Positions 1 to 8,984 are shown, counted from the first letter of the stretch. The stretch: DNA of 64,000 nt from Sporosarcina sp. ACRSM (GCF_022346545.1 NZ_JAKRNU010000007.1:186001-250000), one strand, 5' to 3'. Notes: generated by a model not told the origin, from the letters alone. Numbers and translations are program-made.

Positions 1-681
1 ATAATCCCTGCTTAGCATACTTTGCAGTTCATCCATGGAACGACAGCGGTAACTGTCAGGACTGATCTTCGGACTAGATTGCAGTGTAATTCGGGCCGCG
101 TCTGGTGAATCATCGGGTAATCGATTACAGATCGGACACAGCGGGTCAGGAAGAACCGAATGCCATGAATTCTTTAGCGATTTCAGATTGATCAAACATA
201 AACGACCTTCAGAATGAGCCTGATCTCCATCTAGTATGTTCTGTACCTCCGACTCGAGAAGGTGCGCCATTTGCAAGAGTCCCGTACGCGATGCCCAAGC
301 ATCACGCGGAATTCCCCCGTGAGCCTCAAGCCTCTGTTCCAACTCCCACATCTCTCTACGGTCTCGTCCGGCTATGAGACGTCGTTTGTCTGCACACTGG
401 GAGCAACCTGGTATCTCAGGACGTACTAGCGGCCCAATCACGCCTTCTCCATAGGAAACAAAGCCTCGCAGCCAAGGTACGCCGGTTGGCCGTAATACCT
501 CTTCCGCCTTTTTATGAATGGATGGATTCAAGGTATCGTGCAATACCAGCACCAGATCAGTCGTTTCTGGTACGCCCGCCTTGAAATCGAGGCGGCGTAT
601 GACTTCGTATGGAGTGGATAGATCCCCGCACACACGGTCAGCCAAAAATCCTTCTCCAACAACCATCACGACGGCACTCAC
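1..681 (-). CDS. TOMM cyclodehydratase, fused leader-binding/YcaO type (partial)
   Basis: This frame runs open off the left edge, so only the N-terminal 227 codons are seen. GTG at 681 overlaps the TGA of the upstream maturation gene (GTGA) and has GGGAGG 7 nt before it, which suggests translational coupling. Visible motifs are GCSQCADKRR near residue 79 and PLCPICNRLP near residue 150, two CxxC pairs typical of the linker before the YcaO domain in SagD-family fusion proteins. In that family the N-terminal part binds the precursor leader and the YcaO domain, outside the window here, cyclises Cys/Ser/Thr to azolines using ATP. It is the third gene of the cluster. The family call is fairly sure; completeness cannot be judged. 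Confidence 0.78.
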   Translation of the reverse strand, partial: MSAVVMVVGEGFLADRVCGDLSTPYEVIRRLDFKAGVPETTDLVLVLHDTLNPSIHKKAEEVLRPTGVPWLRGFVSYGEGVIGPLVRPEIPGCSQCADKRRLIAGRDRREMWELEQRLEAHGGIPRDAWASRTGLLQMAHLLESEVQNILDGDQAHSEGRLCLINLKSLKNSWHSVLPDPLCPICNRLPDDSPDAARITLQSSPKISPDSYRCRSMDELQSMLSRDY

Positions 682-2627
682 TGGAATCCTCCCTTCTCTC
701 GTAACAATACGCCAAACACCCCTGCGAGCCCCTCTTTCAAAAATGGTTCAAATGCTAGATCAACTACGTATAGCCGTTTGTGATTTCGTTCTAAGGTTTG
801 TTTAGCAGCATGCAAAATCTCGGACTGTTTCTTCTCATCACAAGTGGGGATAACAAGGCTGAGTGGACCCTTTTCTTCCAGTAGTACGGACGAAACTTCC
901 TGCGCTTGCACTGGGTGGGAAGCCGAAAGCGCCTGTTGTAACGCTTTTCGCAATGCCAATGTCATCGTCAAATCTACAGCACTATACCAGCCGTCACTCG
1001 TTCCGACCCAGATGACAGGGAAACCATTCACTTCCTCTCCTAAACCGATTGTCGGTGAGCCATGCATCGTGGTCAGTGCCTCCAAATAAAACCGGCAGCG
1101 TTCATCTTCTATTGTATCCACTTGCAACGGAGCAACATGATTTTTTTCATTGATCAGCCGCTTGCTTAACTCTTTATCCAAATACCTTTGCAATCCCCGG
1201 CAAATACCTTCCGCAACCGTTTCCCCCGCTCCAACTCCGATGAATTCCTTTATTTCTATCGCATTCTCCCCTTTTTCCTGGTCGAAAGGTAGGGTTGCAG
1301 CGAGGAGTTCAACCGCTTGTGACACATACGATTCTATCCCAGCCAGTCCTGCTTCTCTCCTTGCTTCCTCATGCGTTAGACCCGTACAAACAATGTCTGG
1401 TAAAAGCTCAGCAGGTCCCTTCGACAATATATCAACTGCCTGAACGCGGCACTGAGCTAAAGGTAGCTGTTTTAGATCTCCTTCCTCCCAAATATAAAAA
1501 ACCCCTGATACTTCCGATGTCAACTGACTGAAGTAAAGTAACAATCTATTCGTTTCATCTTTGCTTACGCTTCGTTCAAGACGCACATCCAAATCTGTTA
1601 CCCATTCGCTAGACACGTGTCCATCCACCAACGGATGAGGCAAAAACGAATGCCAGTTTCCTTCCAATGTGTCTAGATCAAGTAGATAGAATAGGTTCCT
1701 CTGTTCAGATTCGGTCACTCCTGTAATTTCTTTAAACAATTCAAATGTGATGACATTGGCTAACATTGCCCCTGCTGTGGCAGAGAAAGCGGTGAACTGC
1801 TGCTCTTTGGAAAGTGCGGCTCGATGCGTGCGCCTCCACGCAGACTCCCAACAACTCTTAGAGTCTGGATGCACTAGTGGACCCGCAAAGCCCACCTGCT
1901 GTTGGCATATAGCAGGGAGAAACACCTTCTTCTCTTCCCTGCAAACCTGATGAAGAACTCGGAGCTCCTCTATATCGCCCTCCTGAGACACATACAAAAT
2001 CGAATCAAACGGTTGAACGATCTCCCGCCAACAACCTTTCCCCTCCTTCTGCAAGCTGATCTCTTCGACCGCTATCTCGCTATCTGTTTTACGGGCATGT
2101 GCCACGAGTTCCATCAACCGCTGTCTATTGGTTGGCACAGAGTCCGTAATCAGCATATGGAACTTGGGCAATCCAGATTCAAGTAATGAAGAAACCAACG
2201 AAACAAAAAAAGGGCCAGCGCCAACTATCAACACTTTTGCCTGACGATAGGTTTGAAATCGGTACGCACTCGAATCACCGAAACTGTCCAGGAATTCAAT
2301 TTGGGATGCATACTTATTTAGAACCTGATCGGCCAATTGATGAGGAAGATCTTGGCTCACATCCCGAACATACTCATTTCGGTACAGCACTTCCGCAATT
2401 TCATAGACACGATCCCGATATGGACCGGGCAATCCGTCTGTCAAATCCCCTAGCGTGTACGTCCCGTTGAACATCGGTATCAGTTTTTCAATCCACTGAA
2501 CGATCTCATTTCCTTCCACACGAAAAGAACTTTTATTGTTCCGAAAATACACACCATTATTTGAATCGGGGAGAAAAAATGTGTCCCTTTTCGCTTTCAG
2601 ACGCATTCCAGGGGTCAAATTTGGCAT
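678..2627 (-). CDS. Putative thiazole-containing bacteriocin maturation protein (ThiF-like)
   Basis: A 649-aa cytosolic protein lying between the Cys-rich precursor and the cyclodehydratase. The start follows AAGGAGGAG. An N-terminal region of about 120 residues resembles the small winged-helix leader-recognition modules of RiPP enzymes, and an E1/ThiF-like Rossmann segment follows (KVLIVGAGPFFVSLV, about residues 130-145). Length and position fit the 'ocin ThiF-like' family found next to heterocycloanthracin cyclodehydratases. The E1-like part is thought to help deliver the precursor to the YcaO enzyme. I saw no CxxC zinc pair, so ATP/zinc catalysis by this protein itself is uncertain. A hairpin at about 2729-2755 separates it from the precursor gene. 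Confidence 0.8.
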   Translation of the reverse strand: MPNLTPGMRLKAKRDTFFLPDSNNGVYFRNNKSSFRVEGNEIVQWIEKLIPMFNGTYTLGDLTDGLPGPYRDRVYEIAEVLYRNEYVRDVSQDLPHQLADQVLNKYASQIEFLDSFGDSSAYRFQTYRQAKVLIVGAGPFFVSLVSSLLESGLPKFHMLITDSVPTNRQRLMELVAHARKTDSEIAVEEISLQKEGKGCWREIVQPFDSILYVSQEGDIEELRVLHQVCREEKKVFLPAICQQQVGFAGPLVHPDSKSCWESAWRRTHRAALSKEQQFTAFSATAGAMLANVITFELFKEITGVTESEQRNLFYLLDLDTLEGNWHSFLPHPLVDGHVSSEWVTDLDVRLERSVSKDETNRLLLYFSQLTSEVSGVFYIWEEGDLKQLPLAQCRVQAVDILSKGPAELLPDIVCTGLTHEEARREAGLAGIESYVSQAVELLAATLPFDQEKGENAIEIKEFIGVGAGETVAEGICRGLQRYLDKELSKRLINEKNHVAPLQVDTIEDERCRFYLEALTTMHGSPTIGLGEEVNGFPVIWVGTSDGWYSAVDLTMTLALRKALQQALSASHPVQAQEVSSVLLEEKGPLSLVIPTCDEKKQSEILHAAKQTLERNHKRLYVVDLAFEPFLKEGLAGVFGVLLREKGGFQ

Positions 2628-2728
2628 TCCGCTCCTCCTTAACCATGGCTATTTCTAAATCGAAATGATGACAAACACTATCATCCTATGTACCGTAACT
2701 TGTTTCATATGTTTACTTTATATAGAAA

Positions 2729-2755
2729 AGCCCCTGCAACAACTGCAGGGACTTT
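2729..2755 (-). terminator. Hairpin between TOMM precursor and maturation gene
   Basis: On the minus strand CCCTGCA and TGCAGGG pair around a short loop, flanked by AGT/GCT and followed by CTTTTC. The T run is short, so this may be a leaky terminator. Such an arrangement lets the precursor be made in excess over the modification enzymes, as in other RiPP operons. Confidence 0.6.
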
Positions 2756-2789
2756 GGCAATCATGGTGTTAGTTAGTAATCTAGAAATA

Positions 2790-3062
2790 TTAAGCGTGGC
2801 AACGACCACCACAACGACCGCCGCAGCGATGACCGCAACGAAAACAATTAGAGCAACGGAAACAGTTAAAACAATTAAAGCAGTTAAAGCAACTAAAAAA
2901 GCAACTAAAGCAGCTAAAACAACGGCCAACGCCACCGATAATACCGAGCTGCGCAGTTTGAGTTTGATTTGGAAAAGATCCGTTCGGGTCCCACTGAACT
3001 GCCTCACTCGTATTGAATTCGCCAACATTCAACATCTGGAGTTCGTTATAGAATTCATTCAT
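2790..3062 (-). CDS. Heterocycloanthracin/sonorensin-type TOMM precursor peptide
   Basis: A 90-aa precursor. The open frame begins at a GTG at 3071, but GGGGGTGG lies 5 nt before ATG 3062, so MNEFYNELQMLNVGEF is the likely N terminus. The leader carries the LNVGEF element (F/LxVGEF-like) and QWDPNG, as in the heterocycloanthracin/sonorensin family. After GGVGR the core has 13 cysteines in an almost perfect xxC pattern (FSC, FNC, FRC, then GHRC, GGRC, GGRC), ending HA. These Cys are the expected thiazole sites; few Ser remain. It is the first gene of the cluster, with the maturation genes downstream on the same strand. Frames on the opposite strand here are repeat shadows. Confidence 0.9.
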   Translation of the reverse strand: MNEFYNELQMLNVGEFNTSEAVQWDPNGSFPNQTQTAQLGIIGGVGRCFSCFSCFFSCFNCFNCFNCFRCSNCFRCGHRCGGRCGGRCHA

Positions 3063-3336
3063 TCTTGCCACCCCCGGAAATTAAATTAACATGATGTGCG
3101 CTGAACATGAAAGGGGAAACAAAATAAAATTAAGCTAAAACAACTGGGTAATAGTTGAATCCACCAATAGTCCATATACACTCTTTAACAACTTATGAGC
3201 AATGGGTGTATAATGCTACTGATGACAATGCCTATTTTTGCACGAGGTAGCCTCACATATTGTTGCACCGTTATCAAGCATCGTCTTCATTCGAGATTCA
3301 TACGCTAGCTTCAGTGCAGCACGTAGGGGGAATCGT

Positions 3337-4329
3337 TCAATATTGTGCCAAGCACCATTCTTTGATTTCTTGATCGGCAAAGGATGCTTCTACACTAGTT
3401 ACATAAATTTGCCGCCAGTCTTCTTCGCTCAGATGAAATTCTCCGTTAACTAAATGGATTTCTTTGGCCATTGTCGTATCGGATACCGTTCTGTTATCCG
3501 TATTAATGGTCACTTTTATTCCATCTTTATGAAACTGATAAATCGGATGTTCGGAATAATGCTGAACCGCCTTCGTTTGGACATTACTTGTTGGGCACAT
3601 TTCAAGCACGATTTGTCTTTCTTTCACGATTTTATAAGCCTCAGCACATCCTTTAATAAATACGCCATGCCCTATTCTTTCAGCACCCAACAGTTCAACA
3701 GCTTCTAGAACGTTTTTACCGATTCCCGTCTCACCGGCATGAATTGTTACTCTGTAGCCGTATTCCTTAGCTAATGCGATAGGTTCTACAAATTCACCAC
3801 AAAAACCTTCTTCTTCTGACGCGCATAAGTCAATTGCCACTACACCTTTTCCAAGAAACTTTCTTCCCTTTTCAACCACTTCATATGCGCTATCCACAGA
3901 CATGGTTCTCATGCAAGACAGGATGATATTTCCCTTTATTTCATAACGGTTTTCAGCCTCCCTCATCCCCTCGATAACAGATTGAATAATTTCTTCAACA
4001 CTAAGACCTTTTAAAATGTGAAGCAATGGGGCAAAACGGACTTCTAAATATTTTACATTTTCCTTTGCGGCATCCTCAAATAGCTCAAAAGTGATTCTTC
4101 TTAAACTATCCTTAGACTGCATTACCATATTAGGAAGCGAAAATCTTTTTAAATATTCATCAAGAGATTCACATTCCAACGGAGCAATCAGCTCTTTTTG
4201 CAGCTCCTCCTGATCAATAGAAGGCAACTGAATACCTTCCCTCTGAGCAATATCGATGATCGTTTCAGCTCTCAGGCTGCCATCCAAATGGCAGTGAAGT
4301 TCGATTTTGGGCATTGCTAAAAAATTCAT
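3337..4329 (-). CDS. add: Adenosine deaminase
   Basis: A 330-aa TIM-barrel metallo-hydrolase converting adenosine (and deoxyadenosine) to inosine. Metal and catalytic motifs are present in order: HCHLDGS (residues 12-18), TIHAGETG (near 197), RIGHGV, LEMCPTSNV and TINTDNRTVSDT. The last replaces the TDDP form of enterobacterial enzymes but is usual in Firmicutes. The start at 4329 has AGGAGG 8 nt upstream. The gene lies directly behind an adenine-class purine riboswitch and its terminator, so it is probably expressed when adenine is plentiful. Nucleoside hydrolase and a nucleoside symporter are encoded about 2-5 kb away on the same strand. Confidence 0.95.
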   Translation of the reverse strand: MNFLAMPKIELHCHLDGSLRAETIIDIAQREGIQLPSIDQEELQKELIAPLECESLDEYLKRFSLPNMVMQSKDSLRRITFELFEDAAKENVKYLEVRFAPLLHILKGLSVEEIIQSVIEGMREAENRYEIKGNIILSCMRTMSVDSAYEVVEKGRKFLGKGVVAIDLCASEEEGFCGEFVEPIALAKEYGYRVTIHAGETGIGKNVLEAVELLGAERIGHGVFIKGCAEAYKIVKERQIVLEMCPTSNVQTKAVQHYSEHPIYQFHKDGIKVTINTDNRTVSDTTMAKEIHLVNGEFHLSEEDWRQIYVTSVEASFADQEIKEWCLAQY

Positions 4330-4357
4330 TTTTGGACCTCCTGATAAATTTGAATAT

Positions 4358-4418
4358 AAAAAAATTCCTGATTACGAAGAAAATACAAGTTTTGCACTTT
4401 CTTCGTAATCAGGAATTT
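4358..4418 (-). terminator. Riboswitch-controlled intrinsic terminator of add
   Basis: A perfect 21-bp inverted repeat (arms 4362-4382 and 4398-4418) ends in seven U residues on the minus strand, between the aptamer and add. The upstream arm contains the 3' strand of aptamer P1 (4402-4408) and part of P3. Folding of the ligand-bound aptamer would therefore block the terminator, predicting an ON switch like pbuE and add riboswitches. Confidence 0.92.
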
Positions 4419-4466
4419 CAGGTTCCTGGTAGAGACCTCCAAACCATATTATTGGAGTTATACGAA
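4402..4466 (-). ncRNA. Purine riboswitch, adenine class
   Basis: The minus strand carries the purine aptamer: P1 strands TTCGTATAA (4466-4458) and TTACGAA (4408-4402), the conserved J1/2-P2 block AATATGGTTTGGAG, and the L2/L3 core TCTACC. The base equivalent to position 74 lies in GATTA and is U (4408). U74 pairs adenine, whereas C74 pairs guanine. It sits between a strong promoter and the add terminator. Confidence 0.92.
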
Positions 4467-4494
4467 ATTGATTGGAACGTATGAATGTTTTTAG

Positions 4495-4523
4495 ACAATA
4501 GCAAAAGAAGGGGAGATTGTCAA
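4495..4523 (-). promoter_or_regulatory. SigA-type promoter of the adenine riboswitch/add transcript
   Basis: On the minus strand, -35 TTGACA (4523-4518), a 17-bp spacer and -10 TATTGT (4500-4495) lie about 30 nt upstream of the aptamer. Confidence 0.8.
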
Positions 4524-4594
4524 CTTGGTGCATCATAACAGTGACTGGCATCATTTAAAGAACATGACGACTGCTTTTCGTCACACACCCCCTT

Positions 4595-4815
4595 TCACTT
4601 CATACATATACAGCTCATCCCTGTCCAAATCTCCTGATTCCTTGTCACGTAGACATACTCAATGCCGTCGCCTAAACAAAATAACCGGATCAATTGCCTA
4701 TTTTTATCATACACCCGTGCGTTTTCTTCAACATTCTCCGCATTATGGTAATACGACCGCGAACAGATAAGTAATATATGCGCATCATCAATCGGTTGTA
4801 TGTGATGATATCCCC
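4595..4815 (-). pseudogene. Truncated remnant of a beta-propeller-like hypothetical gene
   Basis: The frame translates to a stretch containing ARVYDKNRQLIRLF, CLGDGIEYVYVTRNQEIWTG and then stops. This resembles the middle of proteins that use VYD-G-LIRSFxxGDGIxxVxVTxxGxIWVGYFDEGVFG-type repeats. N and C termini are missing; the upstream end of the open frame is the terminator of the next gene. No SD or sensible start is present. I regard it as a decayed fragment; the family match is from memory of the motif and is not certain. Confidence 0.4.
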
Positions 4816-4855
4816 AAAAAGAAGACGCCATTCCCAATACATCGGATGGCGTCTT
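4816..4855 (-). terminator. Terminator of the SDR gene at 4875
   Basis: AAGACGCCAT and ATGGCGTCTT pair (4822-4831, 4846-4855), followed on the minus strand by CTTTTT. Confidence 0.8.
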
Positions 4856-4874
4856 GCTAGTTCGATTCATTCTA

Positions 4875-5591
4875 TTAAGGGTTCGTCGACCAAAGGCCTG
4901 CATGTTTTAAGACAACACGTGGATGAAGTTTCAACTGGGCAACCATTAAGTCTGCTAAATCTTCCGCTTGCATCACTTTTTCTGGATTGCCGTCTGTTAG
5001 GTTTAATTCGACAGCCATATCTGTTGCTACCGTGCTTGGCGTTAACGTTGTAACCCGAATATTTTTCTTACGCACTTCAAGCATTAATGACTCACTAAGC
5101 CCGATCACGGCAGCTTTGGAAGCCGAGTATGCGCTTGTGATAGGTGCACCTTTTTGACCAGCCGTTGAGGAAATGTTAATGATGTCTCCTGTGTTGCGCT
5201 CCATCATTTCCGGTAATACTGCACGCGTTGTGTAGTACACACCTTTAACGTTGACATCAATGATATTTGTCCATTCTTCAGGCGTTAAGTCCATGAAGTT
5301 ACCGAATTTTGAAATGCCTGCGTTGTTCACTAAAATATCGATTGCACCCAGCTCGCCACGAATCGATTCAACCGCTGCGGTGATCGAGTCTAAATCTGCT
5401 ACATTTGCTGCGGCAATTGCTACCTTCACATCGTACTGTTTAAGTTCCTCTGCAACTTGTTGTAAATTTTCAAGCGTACGGCCAACAAGCCCTACGTGAA
5501 TACCTTCCTGTGCAAAAGCTTTTGCTGTTGCACGTCCAATTCCACGTCCCGCCCCTGTAATTAACGCCACTTTTCCTGCAATTGTTTGCAT
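4875..5591 (-). CDS. SDR family oxidoreductase (3-ketoacyl-ACP reductase-like)
   Basis: A 238-aa classical short-chain dehydrogenase/reductase. The cofactor motif GAGRGIG (residues 14-20), NNAG (near 89), catalytic Ser in NISSTAG and YSASK (Tyr/Lys) are all present. An Arg after the second strand (GRTLENL) suggests NADPH use. Length and motifs fit FabG-like reductases, but the real substrate is unknown. The start follows AAAGGAG. The gene is divergent from the HxlR-type regulator at 6028, the usual arrangement for a redox- or stress-responsive SDR controlled by its neighbour. Confidence 0.85.
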   Translation of the reverse strand: MQTIAGKVALITGAGRGIGRATAKAFAQEGIHVGLVGRTLENLQQVAEELKQYDVKVAIAAANVADLDSITAAVESIRGELGAIDILVNNAGISKFGNFMDLTPEEWTNIIDVNVKGVYYTTRAVLPEMMERNTGDIINISSTAGQKGAPITSAYSASKAAVIGLSESLMLEVRKKNIRVTTLTPSTVATDMAVELNLTDGNPEKVMQAEDLADLMVAQLKLHPRVVLKHAGLWSTNP

Positions 5592-5818
5592 GTATTTCTC
5601 TCCTTTAGCTAAAATTGATTGATGATTGACGAAATCATGTATGATGAATTTAAAAAATGAATACCCGAGTGGATAGAACCGTTATGATGCTATAATGGAT
5701 TACACTGTGTTACTCGGAAATGATTCGTCTTTAAGACTACCTTCATTCTACCCAAGGTTTTCTACGTTGTGAAGAATGCACTTTATTGTGCGGAGGTTAC
5801 CAAACGGTTACCACTAAT

Positions 5819-6010
5819 CAATTACGCCTCGGCGTAATTGCGTCCAGATTTTGAATCGAGCAAGCTCGATTAACTCCTTTCAAAATCTGTGACATCCGCC
5901 GGAGGCTTAACTTGAATCAGCAGGGAGTTTGGGCTCCCTCTGATTGAAATGCCTTCTGGCATTCATCCCGCCACTTATGGAAGTGGGGGACTTCTGCTGA
6001 ATCAAGTTAA
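5819..6010. mobile_element. IS200/IS605-family remnant or palindromic mini-element
   Basis: Between the divergent SDR and HxlR genes lie a perfect hairpin (CAATTACGCC / GGCGTAATTG, 5819-5840), internal stems (AATCGAGC / GCTCGATT; GGGAG / CTCCC; GCCACTTATGGAAGTGG-type stem near 5969-5987), and a long imperfect inverted repeat TTAACTTGAATCAGCAG (5907-5923) with CTGCTGAATCAAGTTAA (5994-6010). This stacked-hairpin pattern without ORFs looks like the right end of IS605-type elements, where the TnpB guide (omega) RNA scaffold lies. No tnpA or tnpB is nearby. It ends 4 nt before the SD of the HxlR gene, so it may affect that gene's leader. Confidence 0.5.
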
Positions 6011-6027
6011 AAAAGGAGTTATTACTC

Positions 6028-6408
6028 ATGTCAGATCCATTAAGAAAAGAGATCCAAGAACGTATATTAAATCATGATTATCATTGTGAAAAAGAACTTA
6101 CCTTATCGATTATCAGCGGGAAATGGAAAGTTGTAATCTTGTGGCATTTAGGTGTAGAAGGGACACATCGATTCAGCGAACTTCAAAGTCTTTTCCCAAA
6201 GATCTCCCATAAAGTATTAACCAATCAATTACGTGACCTCATAGAGGATGGAATTGTACATCGAGAAGTGATTCCAGAAGTTCCTCCGAAAGTCGAGTAT
6301 TCCATGACTGAACTTGGGATGACGTTATTACCCATCGTTGAGATGATGTATGATTGGGGCAAAAAACGGATCGAACAAATCAAACAGGAAAACGCATATT
6401 TGGAGTGA
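6028..6408 (+). CDS. HxlR family winged-helix transcriptional regulator
   Basis: A 126-aa protein with the HxlR/MarR-like fold: an early Cys ([18 protein letters not shown]), the [11 protein letters not shown] helix, the recognition helix [14 protein letters not shown], and the wing region [20 protein letters not shown] precedes the ATG. The single Cys near residue 18 matches the redox-sensing Cys of YodB/HypR-type members, so thiol or aldehyde/quinone sensing is possible but only inferred. The probable target is the divergent SDR. Confidence 0.88.
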   Translation: MSDPLRKEIQERILNHDYHCEKELTLSIISGKWKVVILWHLGVEGTHRFSELQSLFPKISHKVLTNQLRDLIEDGIVHREVIPEVPPKVEYSMTELGMTLLPIVEMMYDWGKKRIEQIKQENAYLE

Positions 6409-6431
6409 TTATTTCAGATAAGCGCTACAAA

Positions 6432-6479
6432 ATAAAAAGCAGCATTTCCTCCATAAATGAGAAAATGTCTGCTTTTTAT
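6432..6479. terminator. Bidirectional terminator between hxlR-like gene and nucleoside symporter
   Basis: AAAAAGCAGCATTT and AAATGTCTGCTTTTT pair around a loop in the gap between two convergent genes, with A and T runs at the two ends. Confidence 0.75.
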
Positions 6480-6514
6480 AGTTTGTATTCAAACGTAACC
6501 CCACATCATACGGA

Positions 6515-7771
6515 TCAAGCCACTTTGTTTACTTGATTCATTGCATCTTCGTCATGTTTGTATTTGAAACTGATCGCAAAGATGATTCCGAGAACAATGG
6601 TATAGGCTGCAAAAACCAACCAGATCTGCTGCCAGTCTTTAACACCGTCAACCGTTAAATAATCCACTATTTTCCCACTAATCACAGCACCTAAATAGGC
6701 ACCGATCCCGTTCACCATTGTCATGAATAAGCCTTGTGCACTCGCACGGATTCGACGATCCACTTCTTTTTCCACAAAAATTGATCCGGAAATATTAAAG
6801 AAGTCAAACGCTGCACCATAGACAACCATGGATAATAGCAATAAGATGAACCCTCCACCGGAAGGATCTCCGTAAGCCAAGAAACCAAACCGCAATGTCC
6901 AAGCAGCCATACTCAACAGCATAACCGTTTTAATTCCGAATTTACGTAAGAAAAACGGTATGGCAAGAATAAAGAACACTTCTGCAAACTGGCCAATCGA
7001 TAATAAAATTGCCGGATATTTCACCGCAAGGCTTTCTTTATAATCAGGATTTAATGCAAAATCATGCAAGAACGGGTCAGCAAAGGCCAAGTTAATTTGC
7101 AGTGCAGCACCGATCAGCATGGCAAAGATGAAGAAGATGGCCATTTTCTTTTGTTTAAACAGGACAAACGCATCCAGTCCTAACAGATGGACCAACGACT
7201 TTTCCTTCTTGACGTTTTCGATTGTACAATCAGGCAATACCAATGAAAATAATGCAAGTAAAAGGGCAGCCCCCGCTGCAATGTATAACTGGATATTACT
7301 TAACTCAAATCCACCAAGACTAATGGTCCACATCGCTAAAATAAAACCAATGGTTCCGTAAACCCGAACAGATGGGAAGTTTTTCGTGCTATCGAGTCCT
7401 TCTTTTTCTAAACCGAAATAGGAAATGGTATAAGACAATGAAATCGTCGGTATATAAACCATCGCGTTAAAGAACATCACCCAAAACATCAGGGTTGGGT
7501 TCGTAGTTTGTGCCGCGATCAATAAGGCAATTGCTCCAAGAAAATGACAAATGCCATACAATCGATTTGCTTTTATCCATCTGTCAGCAATAATCCCGAT
7601 AAGACTTGGCATAATAAGAGAAGCAAGCCCTGATGAGCCATAAACTGCTCCAACTTGCGCGCCGGAAAAATGTAAGGTATTGATCATATATGAGCCAAGT
7701 GTAATCAGCCAACTTCCCCAAACAAAAAACTGGATAAAAGTCATTATTTTAAGTCGTGATTTAATTGTCAT
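6515..7771 (-). CDS. Nucleoside:H+ symporter, NupG/XapB family (MFS)
   Basis: A 418-aa, about 12-helix inner-membrane transporter. The N terminus (RLKIMTFIQFFVWGSWLITLG), the FNAMVYIPTISLSYTISY segment and ASAQGLFMTMVNGIGAYLG are characteristic of the NupG-like nucleoside permeases. It probably imports purine nucleosides by proton symport. It is 45 nt downstream of the nucleoside hydrolase, on the same strand, so both are likely one transcript under the guanine-type riboswitch upstream. AGGAGG precedes the ATG. Confidence 0.88.
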   Translation of the reverse strand: MTIKSRLKIMTFIQFFVWGSWLITLGSYMINTLHFSGAQVGAVYGSSGLASLIMPSLIGIIADRWIKANRLYGICHFLGAIALLIAAQTTNPTLMFWVMFFNAMVYIPTISLSYTISYFGLEKEGLDSTKNFPSVRVYGTIGFILAMWTISLGGFELSNIQLYIAAGAALLLALFSLVLPDCTIENVKKEKSLVHLLGLDAFVLFKQKKMAIFFIFAMLIGAALQINLAFADPFLHDFALNPDYKESLAVKYPAILLSIGQFAEVFFILAIPFFLRKFGIKTVMLLSMAAWTLRFGFLAYGDPSGGGFILLLLSMVVYGAAFDFFNISGSIFVEKEVDRRIRASAQGLFMTMVNGIGAYLGAVISGKIVDYLTVDGVKDWQQIWLVFAAYTIVLGIIFAISFKYKHDEDAMNQVNKVA

Positions 7772-7816
7772 TTTTTCCTCCTGCTAGGCGTAAGTGCCAA
7801 AGCTTCCCTTTTCGAA

Positions 7817-8758
7817 TTATAGGGCTTTTTTCGCTAATTCCGTCATGTAATCAAAGAATGCATCGCGATCCACGTCATAAACCACATTCACCGGTCGGCC
7901 ATCAGGTGTTTCCACTGTACGTCCTTGACTCGGTCCATCTGTGATGACAATACTATTAACCGTTTGTACTTTCACAAGGTCACTGTTGCCGAGAAACGCC
8001 GTCGTTAAGACGTCCCATAGATAGTAGGTAGAATTTGTTGAAAAATGAACGAGCGGTGGCACCATCGCATAACACTGACCGAGGAAATCAACCCCGATAT
8101 ACTTACGCTCTTTTGCCCACCGTTCACGTACATCTGGAGTTAACGGTACTTGATTGGTACTTTCAAGCGCGACTAAATCAATTTCAATGTTCGTTTCCCA
8201 TACGCGAGCAGCGGCTTCCGGATCCCAAAACACATTCCATTCGGCCGTTCCATCATGTTCAGGTTCGTGAACATTTCCAGCTTCCCGGAATGTACCGCCC
8301 ATCCAAACGAGCCTTTCGATTTTCTCTTCAATCTCTGGCGCTTCATCCAAGGCGCGGGCAAGATCCGTAAGGGGTCCTGTGAATAATAAAGTCGTCTTTT
8401 CTGGGGTATTTCGAATCGCATCGATCATATGAAGATGTGCCGGCTTTTCTGCTACTGGTGTATTAATTTCTCCAGATTCGTTTAAAATCGGAAGTGCATC
8501 TACATAAAAAGCGTGCATGCGCCAATCTTTTGGAAAAGGATTTTTTCCGCGTGAATTTGACTCAGCTACATCGAGGCCACCGTTGCCAAAGCGATCGATA
8601 ATTTTTCGGCTAGCAAATACAGCTGGCTCCAAATAACAATCAGCTGGAATAACCGATACACCCGTCAATTCGACATTATCCATCTCAAGTAATAAAAATA
8701 ATGAAATAAGATCATCGACGCCGCCATCATGATTAAAGTAAATAGGTTTTTTAGCCAT
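7817..8758 (-). CDS. Nucleoside hydrolase (IunH/RihA-like)
   Basis: A 313-aa N-ribohydrolase that splits nucleosides into base and ribose. The Ca-binding N-terminal motif is FNHDGGVDD in place of the usual DTDPGxDD; the GPLTDLARAL, WMGGTF and EWNVFWDPEAA blocks are conserved, and a WDVLT segment near the C terminus fits the family. The altered first motif (His for Asp) occurs in some Firmicutes and fungal homologues and may change substrate choice. It is first gene of the hydrolase-symporter operon; a purine riboswitch precedes it by about 230 nt. Confidence 0.85.
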   Translation of the reverse strand: MAKKPIYFNHDGGVDDLISLFLLLEMDNVELTGVSVIPADCYLEPAVFASRKIIDRFGNGGLDVAESNSRGKNPFPKDWRMHAFYVDALPILNESGEINTPVAEKPAHLHMIDAIRNTPEKTTLLFTGPLTDLARALDEAPEIEEKIERLVWMGGTFREAGNVHEPEHDGTAEWNVFWDPEAAARVWETNIEIDLVALESTNQVPLTPDVRERWAKERKYIGVDFLGQCYAMVPPLVHFSTNSTYYLWDVLTTAFLGNSDLVKVQTVNSIVITDGPSQGRTVETPDGRPVNVVYDVDRDAFFDYMTELAKKAL

Positions 8759-8984
8759 TCCAAATTCGCATCCTTCTCGTTTTATTTGAATAGTTGGTTA
8801 GTAAAAGTGTGGTTCACTGCCATTTTTTGACTGAACTCGTTGTCAGGCAATCAGTGGTCTTTAAGTATTTTTTATCAAAACAGTTCTCTAAAGTCTCCCC
8901 GATTCCAAGGGTATTTAAAAGGATTCTGGACATTCTTCTAAGTGCCGAAATTTCCCCTTCCTAATTTCAATTCAAGTAAAATGC

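Noticed and set aside
2688..3089. Plus-strand frame rich in Thr/Ala/Lys over the TOMM precursor
   Set aside because: It is the complement of the xxC repeat; the minus-strand precursor has the leader, SD and family pattern.
3232..3335. Minus-strand stretch ERFPLRAALKLAYESRMKT… after add
   Set aside because: Protein-like but without a start and with a stop soon after; too short to tell from chance.
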